Of a stretch of DNA of 48,747 nucleotides, positions 32,684-41,816 are shown piece after piece. Every line of letters begins with the position of its first letter. Position 1 is the first letter of the stretch. The stretch comes from JAKRSD01 sp964473995. GTDB taxonomy: Bacteria > Bacteroidota > Bacteroidia > CAIKAF01. A program made the position numbers and the translations under genes. The notes beneath the pieces were generated by a model, which was given only the letters and a program-made list of their open reading frames with translations, was not told where the DNA came from and ran no database searches. The stretch covers positions 1-48,747 of the forward strand of contig CAYYRB010000013.1 of assembly GCA_964473995.1 (NCBI GenBank), in the 5' to 3' direction.

Positions 32684-35503
32684 TTATAATTTTCCTTTTA
32701 CTTCTACTTCTTCGTAGGCCTCAATGATATCCAGTTCTCTGATATCATTGTAGTTCTTGATGCTTAATCCGCACTCGTATCCGTGATTTACCTCTTTCAC
32801 GTCATCCTTGAATCGTTTCAATGCATCAATTTCTCCCGTGTGGATTACGATACCATCGCGAATCAGGCGCACTTTGTTATTGCGGAGTACCTTGCCGTCG
32901 AGCACGTAACAACCGGCCACGGTTCCCACCTTGGTAATTTTAAATACATTTCGTACTTCAATATTGGCCGTGACTTTTTCCACAATTTCAGGCGATAACA
33001 TGCCTTCCATGGCCGTTTTGATTTCCTCGATGGCTTTGTAGATGATGGAATAATGGCGGATATCGATTTCTTCTTTTTCAGCCAATTTTTTCGCATTGGC
33101 CATTGGACGTACGTTGAAACCGACCATAATGGCATCGGATGCTGATGCAAGCAGTACGTCGCTTTCTGAAATGGCTCCCACCGCCTTGTGTATGATATTG
33201 ACCTGGATTTTTTCCGTAGAAAGTTTGAGCAAACTGTCGGAAAGGGCTTCCACCGATCCGTCGGTATCTCCTTTGATGATGATGTTGAGCTGCTGGAAAT
33301 CACCGATGGCGATACGGCGTCCGATCTCATCAAGGGTGATGTGTTTGCGGGTGCGAAGACCTTGTTCACGCAAAATTTGCTGACGTTTGGCCGCAATATC
33401 CCGAGCCTCTTTTTCATCGTCCATTACCTTGAATGTATCGCCCGCCTGAGGAGCTCCCGATAGGCCCAACACACGCACGGGTGTAGAAGGACCAGCTTCT
33501 TTTACTCTTCCGCCGCGTTCGTTGTACATGGCTTTTACTCTTCCGCTGAATGGACCGGCCAATAGCACATCTCCTACGTTCAATGTTCCGTTCTGAACCA
33601 GAAGGGTACATACGAATCCCCGACCTTTGTCCAGCGTGGCTTCAATTACCGTACCGGCGGCATTCCTGTTCGGGTTGGCTTTCAGTTCCAGTATTTCTGA
33701 TTCTAAGATTACCTTTTCTAATAATTTATCCATGCCTTGTCCGCTTTTGGCAGACACTTCCTGGGCCTGGTATTTACCGCCCCATTCCTCTACGAGTAGA
33801 TTCATTCCTGCCAGTGCCTCTCGGATCTTGTCGGCATTGGCTCCCGGTTTGTCAATTTTATTGAAGGCAAAAACCATAGGTACGGCGGCGGCCTGAGCGT
33901 GGTTGATTGCCTCTTTGGTTTGCGGCATCACGCTGTCGTCGGCAGCAATTACGATAATGGCCACATCGGTTACTTTGGCACCTCTGGCACGCATGGCGGT
34001 GAAGGCCTCATGACCGGGAGTATCGATAAAAGTAATGTGCTGCCCGTTTTCCATTTGTACCGTGTAGGCTCCGATATGCTGGGTAATACCTCCGGCTTCT
34101 CCGGCTATTACGTTTGCTTTCCGCACATAATCGAGCAAAGACGTTTTTCCGTGATCCACGTGTCCCATTACGGTTACTACGGGTGGCCTGGATACCAACT
34201 CTTCTGGACTGTCTTCTTCCTCTATTTCTATTTCCTGTTCTTCTGCTTTGATAAATTCTACCGAGAAGCCGAACTCTTCGGCTATGATGGAAATGGTTTC
34301 CGCATCCAAACGTTGGTTGATGGAAACAAAAAGACCCAGACTCAGACAGGCCGAAATAATTTTTGTCACGGGTACATTCATCATCGTAGCCAACTCATTG
34401 GCCGAAACGAATTCCGTTACCCTCAGGATGCTGCTTTCCTCTTCGGCACGCAACTGTTCTTCTTCCAAACGTGCGCGGACTTCCTCGCGTTTGTCACGGC
34501 GGAATTTTACCGACTTGCTTTTTTGACGTTCGCCCAGCCTGGCTAAAGTTTCTTTTACCTGTTTCTGGATTTCCTCTTCAGTCAGGTCGGCTTTTGCTTT
34601 CGGAGCAGGGCCTCCTTTACGCCTTGCGGCTGCAGCTGCGGGTCCGGCGTGGGCCGTTTTCTCTTTGTCATCAAAAATCCGCTCTTTTTTAATATCTACC
34701 TTGTCGGTCTTAATCCGCTTGCGTTTCCCCTTTTTATCAATTCCTCCCCCTTTGGATTCAGACTCGGTGGGTAATTCCATCTTACCCAATATTTTGAAGC
34801 CTTGCAGTTTTTCTGCCGTACCACGGATGGTTTCAATTTCCTTCGGTTCTTCCTGTACAGGTTGTTCCGTTGCGGCAGCTGCAATCGGCTCTTCTGATTT
34901 CTTTATCGGGGCCTGTTCGGCTTGCGGTTCGGCGGTGATTTCTTCAGAAGGTTTAGCTTTCTCCTGTTTTACTTCTTCTTTTTCTGTTTTTTTCTTCCCT
35001 TTTGCGGTTTTTCCGCTGGTGGGAAGTTCCATTTTGCCCAGAATTTTCAAACCGGATGTATCCTCAGTTTCTGACTGGGGTTCGGTCTTTTTATCCTCTA
35101 CAGGAGGTGCAGCAACTGCCTGAACTGCTTCAGGTTCTGGCTCAACTTCCTTTGCCGGCTCGGGAGCGGGAACCGGTTTAGGCTGCTCTTTTACGGCCGT
35201 TGATTTAATGTTCAGAGGAATGGACAATTCTTCCTCTTCTTCTTTCTTTTCTTTGGCGATGTCGTCGATGGTAATGGACTCTCTGGGAGCCTTGTCTTTC
35301 GCAATTTTTTCAGACTTTTCTTTTACCGCTTTGTCGGGGGCGAACTCTTTGGCCAATAAATTATACACCGACTCCTCTACCTTGGTGTTCGGATTGGCAT
35401 CGATGGCGTGGCCCGTTTTGGACAGAAATTCCACGATGGTATTGATACCCACGTTAAACTCCTTGGCTACTTTACTTAATCTCCAGGTTTGTGATTCACT
35501 CAT
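32684..35503 (-). CDS. infB: Translation initiation factor IF-2
   Basis: GTPase that places initiator tRNA on the 30S subunit. 939 residues. The N-terminal IF2N-like segment (TWRLSKVAKEFNVGINTIVE) is followed by a long charged region of about 270 residues rich in Glu, Lys, Pro and Ala, as usual in Bacteroidota. The G domain begins near 440: G1 GHVDHGKTS, G3 DTPGHEAFT, G4 NKIDKP, G5 SAKSG. Domains II-IV follow, ending IEAYEEVEVKGKL. It is last in rimP-nusA-infB, 61 bases after nusA. Confidence 0.98.
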   Translation of the reverse strand: MSESQTWRLSKVAKEFNVGINTIVEFLSKTGHAIDANPNTKVEESVYNLLAKEFAPDKAVKEKSEKIAKDKAPRESITIDDIAKEKKEEEEELSIPLNIKSTAVKEQPKPVPAPEPAKEVEPEPEAVQAVAAPPVEDKKTEPQSETEDTSGLKILGKMELPTSGKTAKGKKKTEKEEVKQEKAKPSEEITAEPQAEQAPIKKSEEPIAAAATEQPVQEEPKEIETIRGTAEKLQGFKILGKMELPTESESKGGGIDKKGKRKRIKTDKVDIKKERIFDDKEKTAHAGPAAAAARRKGGPAPKAKADLTEEEIQKQVKETLARLGERQKSKSVKFRRDKREEVRARLEEEQLRAEEESSILRVTEFVSANELATMMNVPVTKIISACLSLGLFVSINQRLDAETISIIAEEFGFSVEFIKAEEQEIEIEEEDSPEELVSRPPVVTVMGHVDHGKTSLLDYVRKANVIAGEAGGITQHIGAYTVQMENGQHITFIDTPGHEAFTAMRARGAKVTDVAIIVIAADDSVMPQTKEAINHAQAAAVPMVFAFNKIDKPGANADKIREALAGMNLLVEEWGGKYQAQEVSAKSGQGMDKLLEKVILESEILELKANPNRNAAGTVIEATLDKGRGFVCTLLVQNGTLNVGDVLLAGPFSGRVKAMYNERGGRVKEAGPSTPVRVLGLSGAPQAGDTFKVMDDEKEARDIAAKRQQILREQGLRTRKHITLDEIGRRIAIGDFQQLNIIIKGDTDGSVEALSDSLLKLSTEKIQVNIIHKAVGAISESDVLLASASDAIMVGFNVRPMANAKKLAEKEEIDIRHYSIIYKAIEEIKTAMEGMLSPEIVEKVTANIEVRNVFKITKVGTVAGCYVLDGKVLRNNKVRLIRDGIVIHTGEIDALKRFKDDVKEVNHGYECGLSIKNYNDIRELDIIEAYEEVEVKGKL

Positions 35504-35564
35504 GCCTTTATTCCAGCCGGATTTTTGTTTTTAATGCAGTTTTTTTTCTAGTCGGTTTTCAGGA

Positions 35565-36809
35565 TTATTGGCCTTCCTCAAATTCAGAGCGCAGAATGTT
35601 CAACAACTCCTGAACGGTTTCCTCTTCTAAATCGGTACGGCGCACCAACTCTTCCGCAGGAATATCCAATACGGATTTTGCGGTGTCGCATCCGATGGCC
35701 TTGAGTTCATCAATGATCCAATCTTCAATTTCGTCGCGGAATTCATCCAGAGCCACATCTTCCTCATCGGTTTCCACGTCGCGGTAAACATCGATTTCAT
35801 AACCGGTGAGTTTGCTGCCCAGTTTGATATTCATACCGCCTTTTCCGATGGCCAACGATACCTGATCGGCTTTCAGATAAACATCGGCCTTTTTGTTTTT
35901 GTCGTCCAGGCGAATGCTGTTGATTTTGGCAGGGCTCAATGCACGCTGAATAAACAGCTGAATATTGGATGTAAAGTTAATTACGTCGATATTTTCATTG
36001 CGAAGCTCACGAACGATACCGTGGATACGGGAACCTTTCATACCTACGCAGGCACCTACGGGGTCTATGCGGTCATCATAACTTTCCACCGCCACTTTGG
36101 CGCGCTCACCGGGCATACGCACAATCTTTTTTATGGTGATAAGACCGTCAAAAATTTCGGGTACTTCCTGTTCAAATAATTTCTGCAGAAACACTTCCGA
36201 AGTTCTGGATAATACAATGACGGGCGTATTGTTGCGCATTTCTACCTTGAGCACCACGGCACGAAGCGTATCGCCTTTTTTGTAAAAATCAGAAGGAATC
36301 ATTTCGGATTTGGGAAGCACCAACTCGTTGCCTTCGTCATCCATGATGAGTAATTCTTTCTTCCAGATTTGGTAAACCTCGCCTGAAATAATTTCACCCA
36401 CTCGGTCTTTGTATTTGCGGTATATCCCGTCTTTTTCCAATTCGGTAATGCGCATTTTCAGGTTTTGCCCCAATGCCTGAACCGCACGCCGTCCAAATGA
36501 TTCCAGATATACCCGTTGGGTAATCTCTTCGCCGATTTCAAAGTCGGGTTCGATTTTTTTGGCTTCGCTGAACGCAATTTCCAGATGATCTAAATCCACA
36601 TCATCGTCTGCCACGATTACGCGGTTTTGCCAAACCTCCAGGTCGCCTTTATCTACGTTGATGATGATGTCAAAATTATCGGCCGAGCCGTATTTTTTGA
36701 TGATCATTCCCCGTATTACATCCTCCAGGATGCTCATCATGGTTACCCTGTCAATATTCTTGAGTTCTTTAAACTCAGAAAACGATTCGATCAAATTTAC
36801 GTGATCCAT
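35565..36809 (-). CDS. nusA: Transcription factor NusA
   Basis: RNA polymerase-binding factor controlling pausing, termination and antitermination. 414 residues: N-terminal RNAP-binding domain (LIESFSEFKELKNIDRVTMM), S1 domain around residues 135-200, and two KH domains with VGMKGSRIHGIVREL and IGKGGMNIKLGSKL. A short acidic C-terminus (LDIPAEELVRRTDLEEETVQ) replaces the longer repeats of E. coli NusA, as usual for this phylum. It follows rimP after 14 bases. NusA may act on the leader hairpin of its own operon (see findings). Confidence 0.97.
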   Translation of the reverse strand: MDHVNLIESFSEFKELKNIDRVTMMSILEDVIRGMIIKKYGSADNFDIIINVDKGDLEVWQNRVIVADDDVDLDHLEIAFSEAKKIEPDFEIGEEITQRVYLESFGRRAVQALGQNLKMRITELEKDGIYRKYKDRVGEIISGEVYQIWKKELLIMDDEGNELVLPKSEMIPSDFYKKGDTLRAVVLKVEMRNNTPVIVLSRTSEVFLQKLFEQEVPEIFDGLITIKKIVRMPGERAKVAVESYDDRIDPVGACVGMKGSRIHGIVRELRNENIDVINFTSNIQLFIQRALSPAKINSIRLDDKNKKADVYLKADQVSLAIGKGGMNIKLGSKLTGYEIDVYRDVETDEEDVALDEFRDEIEDWIIDELKAIGCDTAKSVLDIPAEELVRRTDLEEETVQELLNILRSEFEEGQ

Positions 36810-36823
36810 CTCTGCTTCTACTT

Positions 36824-37291
36824 TTAAAAGGTGATTACTCTTTTGGCTTCTTTTATTTCTGAAAAATGAATGACATGAAGTTTTGGCTCTGCCCCTTTTT
36901 TCAAGGGCATTCCTTTTTTGGCCGGCTTGGGCATTTCGGTCAGCTCGATACCTTCATCGGTTACCCGGCTGAGTACCCCTTCCGTTTTTTTTCCGTCGTT
37001 GCGCAGTACGGAAATCTCCCGATCCAGGTTTTTGTGGTATTGTTTCATGGTTTTGAAAGGCCTGTCCATACCCGCGGATGACACCGTTAAATCAAAATCA
37101 TCCATGGATTCACCGAATTCTTTTCGCAGACCTCTGTTCACCGCGATACAATCCTCCAACGTGAACTTGTCAAAACTGTCAATAAACACGTATACCTTGC
37201 CCAACGGAGTAATTTCTATCTCCGTGAGAAAGTGGGGAGTACCCTGGAGTAATCCGTTTACCGCTTCTTCTATTTTATTTTCTGTTATCAT
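36824..37291 (-). CDS. rimP: Ribosome maturation factor RimP
   Basis: Small protein of 155 residues needed for 30S subunit assembly. The N-terminal domain reads ITPLGKVYVFIDSFDKFTLEDC and VSSAGMDRPFKT, as in the RimP signature, with a C-terminal SH3-like domain and a basic loop (KPAKKGMPLKKGAEPKL). It is first in rimP-nusA-infB, the canonical bacterial order. The ATG at 37291 lies only 7 bases after a terminator-like hairpin in the leader. Confidence 0.95.
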   Translation of the reverse strand: MITENKIEEAVNGLLQGTPHFLTEIEITPLGKVYVFIDSFDKFTLEDCIAVNRGLRKEFGESMDDFDLTVSSAGMDRPFKTMKQYHKNLDREISVLRNDGKKTEGVLSRVTDEGIELTEMPKPAKKGMPLKKGAEPKLHVIHFSEIKEAKRVITF

Positions 37292-37322
37292 AAATAAAAG
37301 AGGGGACTTTCGGTCCCCTCTA
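37292..37322 (-). promoter_or_regulatory. Terminator-like leader hairpin before rimP
   Basis: On the minus strand AGAGGGGAC-CGAAA-GTCCCCTCT (9-bp perfect stem, 37321-37313 with 37307-37299) is followed by TTTATTT and then the ATG of rimP. It lies between the rimP promoter and its start codon, so it must be read through for the operon to be expressed. It has the shape of an intrinsic terminator or attenuator. Read in the plus direction there is no T-tract. Confidence 0.8.
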
Positions 37323-37334
37323 TCTACTGCGTTG

Positions 37335-37365
37335 CAAAGGTAACATTATTTACTTTATCAACAAA
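37335..37365 (-). promoter_or_regulatory. Promoter for rimP-nusA-infB
   Basis: On the minus strand TTTG (37365-37362), 19-base spacer and TACCTTTG (37342-37335): a full match to the Bacteroidota -33/-7 consensus. Transcription would start near 37330, just before the leader hairpin. Confidence 0.75.
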
Positions 37366-37505
37366 TAATAGGCAATAATTCCCAGTCTTTTTCTGTTCTG
37401 GTGATTGTTGTAAACTCAGCTACTCTGCCTGTCATGTCATTTTTTTCGTTCGATTAAATCGGAACTTCTTCTTTATAAGTCTCCATGCCACCTAAACCGA
37501 GGGCA

Positions 37506-37537
37506 TTGCAGATAATCGTGAAAATCCGCTACTTTTG
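37506..37537 (+). promoter_or_regulatory. Promoter for lysS
   Basis: TTG at 37506-37508, 21-base spacer, then TACTTTTG at 37530-37537. The ATG of lysS is 23 bases downstream. The stretch 37366-37505 between the two divergent promoters shows nothing recognisable. Confidence 0.65.
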
Positions 37538-37560
37538 CGCGTTTAAATCACGTAAGCATC

Positions 37561-39069
37561 ATGCAGCACGAACTGAATGAACAGGAATTGATTCGCCGGC
37601 AGGCGTTGGAAGAATTAAGGAATCTGGGAATAGACCCTTTTCCGGGATCTGCTTACCCCGTGAATGTTCATGCTGCCGACATTAAGAATCGTTTTGATGC
37701 TGAAAAAAATCCCATGTCGGGAGTTTGTCTCGCCGGCCGACTGATGAGTATCCGGATTATGGGGAATGCGTCTTTTGCCGTACTCAAAGATGCTTCAGGT
37801 GAAATTCAGGTATACATAGCCCGTGATTCTGTTGCACCCGGTGAGGATAAGACGCTGTACAACACCGTATTCAAAAAGCTTATACACCTTGGCGATTTTG
37901 TTGGGATAAAGGGCCATGTTTTCCTTACTAAAACGGGGGAAATTACCGTCCATGCGGAAGAGTTTACTCTCCTTGCCAAGTCACTCCGTCCGTTACCCGT
38001 GGTGAAGAAAGACGCGGAAGGCAACATACATGATGCATTTACCGATCCTGAAAAGCGCCACCGTCGACGCTACGTGGATTTGGTAGTGAATGAGGGAGTG
38101 AAGGAAACATTCATTAAACGCACCAAAATGGTCAATGCCATACGTGAATTTTTGAATGCCCAAGGAGCGCTGGAGGTAGACACTCCTGTTTTGCAAAATA
38201 TTCCAGGTGGTGCCGCAGCTCGCCCTTTTGCCACCCATCACAATGCGCTTGATATTCCTTTTTATTTGCGTATTGCGAATGAGCTTTATCTCAAAAGGCT
38301 TATCGTTGGAGGGTTTGACTGGGTATATGAATTTTCCCGTAATTTCAGAAATGAGGGAATGGATCGGACCCACAACCCCGAATTCACGGTGTTGGAATTT
38401 TACGTGGCCTACAAAGATTATTTCTGGATGATGGAGACCACCGAGAAATTGTTTGAGCATATCGCCTTGGCTACAAACGATTCCACGGAGGTGAGGGTAG
38501 GAGATCAGGTAATCAGCTTCAAGGCTCCGTTCCTCCGCGTGTCTATTTTTGATGCTATTAAAACACATACGGGTTTTGATATAACAGGAATGGAAGAGCC
38601 CCAATTGCGGGAGGTCTGTAAAAAATTAAATATTGAAACTGACCCCAAAATGGGTAAAGGAAAACTGATTGATCAGATTTTCGGGGAGACATGCGAGAAG
38701 CATTTCATCCAGCCTACTTTTATTACCGATTACCCGGTGGAGATGAGTCCGCTCACCAAAAAGCACCGCGAAAAGGAGGGTCTGGTAGAGCGTTTTGAAT
38801 TGATGATTAACGGTAAGGAACTGGCAAACGCTTATACGGAGTTGAACGATCCCATAGAACAGCTTGACCGTTTCCATGAGCAGTTAAAGTTGGCGGAGCG
38901 GGGCGATGATGAAGCCATGTTTATTGATCATGATTTTGTGCGCGCACTGGAATACGGCATGCCGCCCACTTCCGGTATAGGTATTGGTATTGACCGTCTG
39001 GCGATGCTTATGACGAATCAGTCATCCATCCAGGAAGTCCTCTTCTTTCCACAAATGCGTCCTGAGTAG
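37561..39069 (+). CDS. lysS: Lysyl-tRNA synthetase, class II
   Basis: Charges tRNA-Lys. 502 residues: N-terminal OB-fold anticodon-binding domain (AGRLMSIRIMGNASFAVLKD), then the class II catalytic domain with motif 1 around FLNAQGALEVDTPVLQ, motif 2 RNFRNEGMDRTHNPEFT and motif 3 GIGIGIDRLAMLM. It ends FFPQMRPE, the usual C-terminus. The last codons and stop (ATGCGTCCTGAGTAG) are the beginning of a 72-bp unit that is repeated downstream. Confidence 0.97.
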   Translation: MQHELNEQELIRRQALEELRNLGIDPFPGSAYPVNVHAADIKNRFDAEKNPMSGVCLAGRLMSIRIMGNASFAVLKDASGEIQVYIARDSVAPGEDKTLYNTVFKKLIHLGDFVGIKGHVFLTKTGEITVHAEEFTLLAKSLRPLPVVKKDAEGNIHDAFTDPEKRHRRRYVDLVVNEGVKETFIKRTKMVNAIREFLNAQGALEVDTPVLQNIPGGAAARPFATHHNALDIPFYLRIANELYLKRLIVGGFDWVYEFSRNFRNEGMDRTHNPEFTVLEFYVAYKDYFWMMETTEKLFEHIALATNDSTEVRVGDQVISFKAPFLRVSIFDAIKTHTGFDITGMEEPQLREVCKKLNIETDPKMGKGKLIDQIFGETCEKHFIQPTFITDYPVEMSPLTKKHREKEGLVERFELMINGKELANAYTELNDPIEQLDRFHEQLKLAERGDDEAMFIDHDFVRALEYGMPPTSGIGIGIDRLAMLMTNQSSIQEVLFFPQMRPE

Positions 39070-39318
39070 GGACGAGGAAGGACGCATTCATGAGCGCCGT
39101 CAGTAAATAAAAATTGCTGCGAATACATGCGTCCTGAGTAGGGACGAGGAAGGACGCATTCATGAGCGCCGTCAGTAAATANNNNNNNNNNNNNNNNNNN
39201 NNNNNNNNNNNNNNNNNNNNNNNNNNNNNNNNNNNNNNNNNNNNNNNNNNNNNNNNNNNNNNNNNNNNNNNNNNNNNNNNNAAAATCGCGGCGAATACAT
39301 GTGTCCTGAGTAGATAAG
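39055..39318. repeat. 72-bp tandem repeat with internal hairpins, interrupted by a gap
   Basis: Unit 1 runs 39055-39126 and includes the last four codons and stop of lysS. Unit 2 begins at 39127 and is identical for 55 bases until the N run at 39182. After the gap, 39282-39313 is a third, diverged partial unit (GAATACATGTGTCCTGAGTAG region). Each unit has an inverted repeat ATGCGTCCT/AGGACGCAT, plus an alternative inner hairpin CGTCC/GGACG. The copy number is unknown because the assembly breaks inside the repeat. Confidence 0.85.
39182..39281. other. Scaffold gap of 100 N inside the tandem repeat
   Basis: Exactly 100 N. The left contig ends after 55 bases identical to the previous unit, as expected if an assembler with k = 55 reached a repeated k-mer. 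The true length here is not known. Confidence 0.95.
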
Positions 39319-40185
39319 TCAGCGGTTCAGTCTTCCTTGAAGCCCTCCCGTGTGGACAAAGCAGATGCGTTTATTTTCGGATAGTTTTCCCTTTTTCACA
39401 TTGTCGGCCAGTGCAAATAGCGTTTTAGCCGTGTAGACCTGCTCCAGCGGTATGGGAGCTGCCTCCATAAAACGGAGCAACTCAGGGGTGTTCTTGGCAT
39501 AACCGCCGAAGTGGTATTCCGTGAGTATCTTTAAATTGGGTAGGGTATGCCCGGCTATAGCCTCGGCAACATCTTGAAGAAATTCACCCCCTTTCAGGGC
39601 AGAAACAGCCCGGATTTCGACGTCGGGTAGGGCAGAAGCAAAAGCGGCTGCGGTAGTACCGGTTCCGGCTGCCATAAAAAAAACATCTACCCTGTTTTTT
39701 AGGTAGGACGCCCATTCCACACAACCCTCAAAACCTTCCCGGTTTGCACCGCCTTCCGGAATTATATGCATGGGCCCGAAGCGTTTTCGCAGGGATGAAA
39801 TATAATCAGGGGTATTCTTTTTTCCATAGTCCTCCCGAGATACAAACTCCAGAAGCATTCCGCATTCGATGGCAAACCTGAGGGTGGGGGATAGTTCATG
39901 CGGCCGTTCTCCCCTGATGACTCCCACGGTTTTAATTCCGTACGATTTTCCTGCTGCAGCCACGGCATGAATATGGTTGCTGTATGCTCCGCCGAATGTA
40001 AGGATTGCCGGCATTGGCATGGATAAAGCCTGTTTCAGGTTTTTTTTCAGTTTCCACCATTTATTTCCCTGATAATATCCGTGCGCCAGATCTTCGCGTA
40101 ACACATGAATATCAATTAAAAATCCGCCTTCGGATGGGAGGCGGATTTGTTCAAATTGGGGCCGGTACACCGGAAATTCAGACAT
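39319..40185 (-). CDS. PLP-dependent ACC deaminase/D-cysteine desulfhydrase family protein
   Basis: Fold-type II PLP enzyme of about 288 residues from MSEFPVYRPQ at 40185. GYYQGNKWWKLKKNL holds the Schiff-base Lys, FGGAYSNHIHAVAAAG the Ser-Asn-His motif that packs on PLP, and AAGTGTTAAAFAS the phosphate-binding Gly-rich loop. The family covers ACC deaminase and D-cysteine desulfhydrase; bacterial proteins of this length more often act as D-cysteine desulfhydrase, but the substrate is not determined. It starts 4 bases after the RNase G stop on the same strand, so it is probably cotranscribed. Confidence 0.87.
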   Translation of the reverse strand: MSEFPVYRPQFEQIRLPSEGGFLIDIHVLREDLAHGYYQGNKWWKLKKNLKQALSMPMPAILTFGGAYSNHIHAVAAAGKSYGIKTVGVIRGERPHELSPTLRFAIECGMLLEFVSREDYGKKNTPDYISSLRKRFGPMHIIPEGGANREGFEGCVEWASYLKNRVDVFFMAAGTGTTAAAFASALPDVEIRAVSALKGGEFLQDVAEAIAGHTLPNLKILTEYHFGGYAKNTPELLRFMEAAPIPLEQVYTAKTLFALADNVKKGKLSENKRICFVHTGGLQGRLNR

Positions 40186-40189
40186 GTTT

Positions 40190-41746
40190 TCAGAGCATGA
40201 TTTCATTGCCCGATTTATCACGAAACCGGAACTCGGTCAGGCGGAAATCCATGTTCGGCAAAACTTTCACAGGCTTTTTATAATGCCATCTCCATGAAAA
40301 TGCTTTTGAGAAAATGCCTTTGGTCAAATACGCATGAATAAACGGATGGCATTCAATGGTTACGCCCGCTTCTCTTTGTTCGGTGAGCAGGTATCGCAGC
40401 TGATTTTCAATATCATCCAGAACGAGCAATGTGGCTTCCACCTTACCCGTACCTTGGCATGTGGGACATACTTCCTTGGTTTCTATGTCCATCACCGGGC
40501 GCACCCGTTCACGGGTAATCTGCACCAAGCCTATTTTGGAAGGGGGGAGGATATTATGTCGTGCACGGTCACTCTTCATTTGCGTTTTGAGATGCTCAAA
40601 CAACCGGGCTTTATTTTCCGATTTGTGCATATCAATAAAATCAACCACGATGATACCTCCCATATCCCGCAGCCTGAGCTGACGCGCTATTTCCTCGGCA
40701 GCTTCCAGGTTGGCTTCGATGGCATTGGATTCCTGGTCGTTGTCACGCCTCAGCATATTCCCGCTGTTCACATCAATTACGTGGAGGGCTTCGGTGTGAT
40801 CAATAATCAGATAACCTCCGCTTTTGAGGGAAACATTGCGTCCAAAGGCGGCCTTTACCTGCCTGGTTACCCCATAATGATCAAAAATATCCAGACGACC
40901 TTCGTAGAACTTGATCATTTTTTCTTTTCCGGGCATGGTATTTTCCACAAATTCCTTTAACTCATCATACAAAGTCTTGGAATTCATTACCACAGAATCG
41001 AAACTGAAATTTTCATTCATCAGGTCGCGCAGAATGGCCGAAGTACGCCTGAGTTCACCGAGCACCTTGGCGGGCGTTTCTCCCGTTTTAATCATGGCTA
41101 CGGCCTGTTCCCAACGCTGAAGTTGCTCCCGCAGATCCCGCTCTATTTCGGATGTTTTTATCCCTTTGGCCGCCGTACGCACGATACACCCGAAATTCTT
41201 GGGAAGAAGGGGTGTGATGATTTTTTTCAGCCTGTCTTTTTCCGAGGCTTCCTTTATTTTTGAGGAAATGGATATCCGATCACCCAGAGGAGAAATGACC
41301 AAATAGCGGCCCGGAATAGAAATCTCGCAGGACAACCGGGGACCTTTTTGTGAAATGGGCTCTTTGGCTACCTTTACCAGCAACCGCTGACCCGGGCGGA
41401 TAACGTCGGTTATTTTACCGTCTTTGGCAATTTCCGGTTCATGTTTCAGATACATGAGGTTTCCGGTTTTTTGTTTCCCGGAAATCAATTCATCAACATA
41501 TTTATTCAGGGTGCGTATTCCGGGGCCTAAATCAAAATAATGCAGAAATGCATCTTTTTCGTACCCGACGTCTACAAACGCCGCGTTTAGATTTGGCATA
41601 ACCCGGGCCACTTTGGCGAGATACAGATCACCTACCGTGTAGGCGCTGTCCATCATTTCCCTGTTAAATTCTACCAGTTTTTTGTCCTGAAGTACGGCAA
41701 GATAAACCTCGTTTCCTTTGACGTTGATAATTAACTCATTATTCAT
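40190..41746 (-). CDS. rng: Ribonuclease G/E family endoribonuclease
   Basis: Endoribonuclease for 16S rRNA processing and mRNA decay; about 518 residues from MNNELIINVKG at 41746. N-terminal S1 domain (YLAKVARVMPNLNAAFVDVG), RNase H-like core, and the catalytic Asp residues in VIDVNSG and VVDFIDM that bind Mg. A CPTCQGTG Zn-link motif is near residue 400. It lacks the long E. coli RNase E scaffold tail, so RNase G is the better name. An ATG at 41773 is a less likely start. Its position 70 bases after a tiny ribosomal protein gene suggests a translation/RNA operon. Confidence 0.95.
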   Translation of the reverse strand: MNNELIINVKGNEVYLAVLQDKKLVEFNREMMDSAYTVGDLYLAKVARVMPNLNAAFVDVGYEKDAFLHYFDLGPGIRTLNKYVDELISGKQKTGNLMYLKHEPEIAKDGKITDVIRPGQRLLVKVAKEPISQKGPRLSCEISIPGRYLVISPLGDRISISSKIKEASEKDRLKKIITPLLPKNFGCIVRTAAKGIKTSEIERDLREQLQRWEQAVAMIKTGETPAKVLGELRRTSAILRDLMNENFSFDSVVMNSKTLYDELKEFVENTMPGKEKMIKFYEGRLDIFDHYGVTRQVKAAFGRNVSLKSGGYLIIDHTEALHVIDVNSGNMLRRDNDQESNAIEANLEAAEEIARQLRLRDMGGIIVVDFIDMHKSENKARLFEHLKTQMKSDRARHNILPPSKIGLVQITRERVRPVMDIETKEVCPTCQGTGKVEATLLVLDDIENQLRYLLTEQREAGVTIECHPFIHAYLTKGIFSKAFSWRWHYKKPVKVLPNMDFRLTEFRFRDKSGNEIML

Positions 41747-41816
41747 AAACGCGAAAACGAAATTAAGCGACAAAACAGGTTTGTCGCGTACTTAAATTGC
41801 TAAGAAAAAGAAAAAC

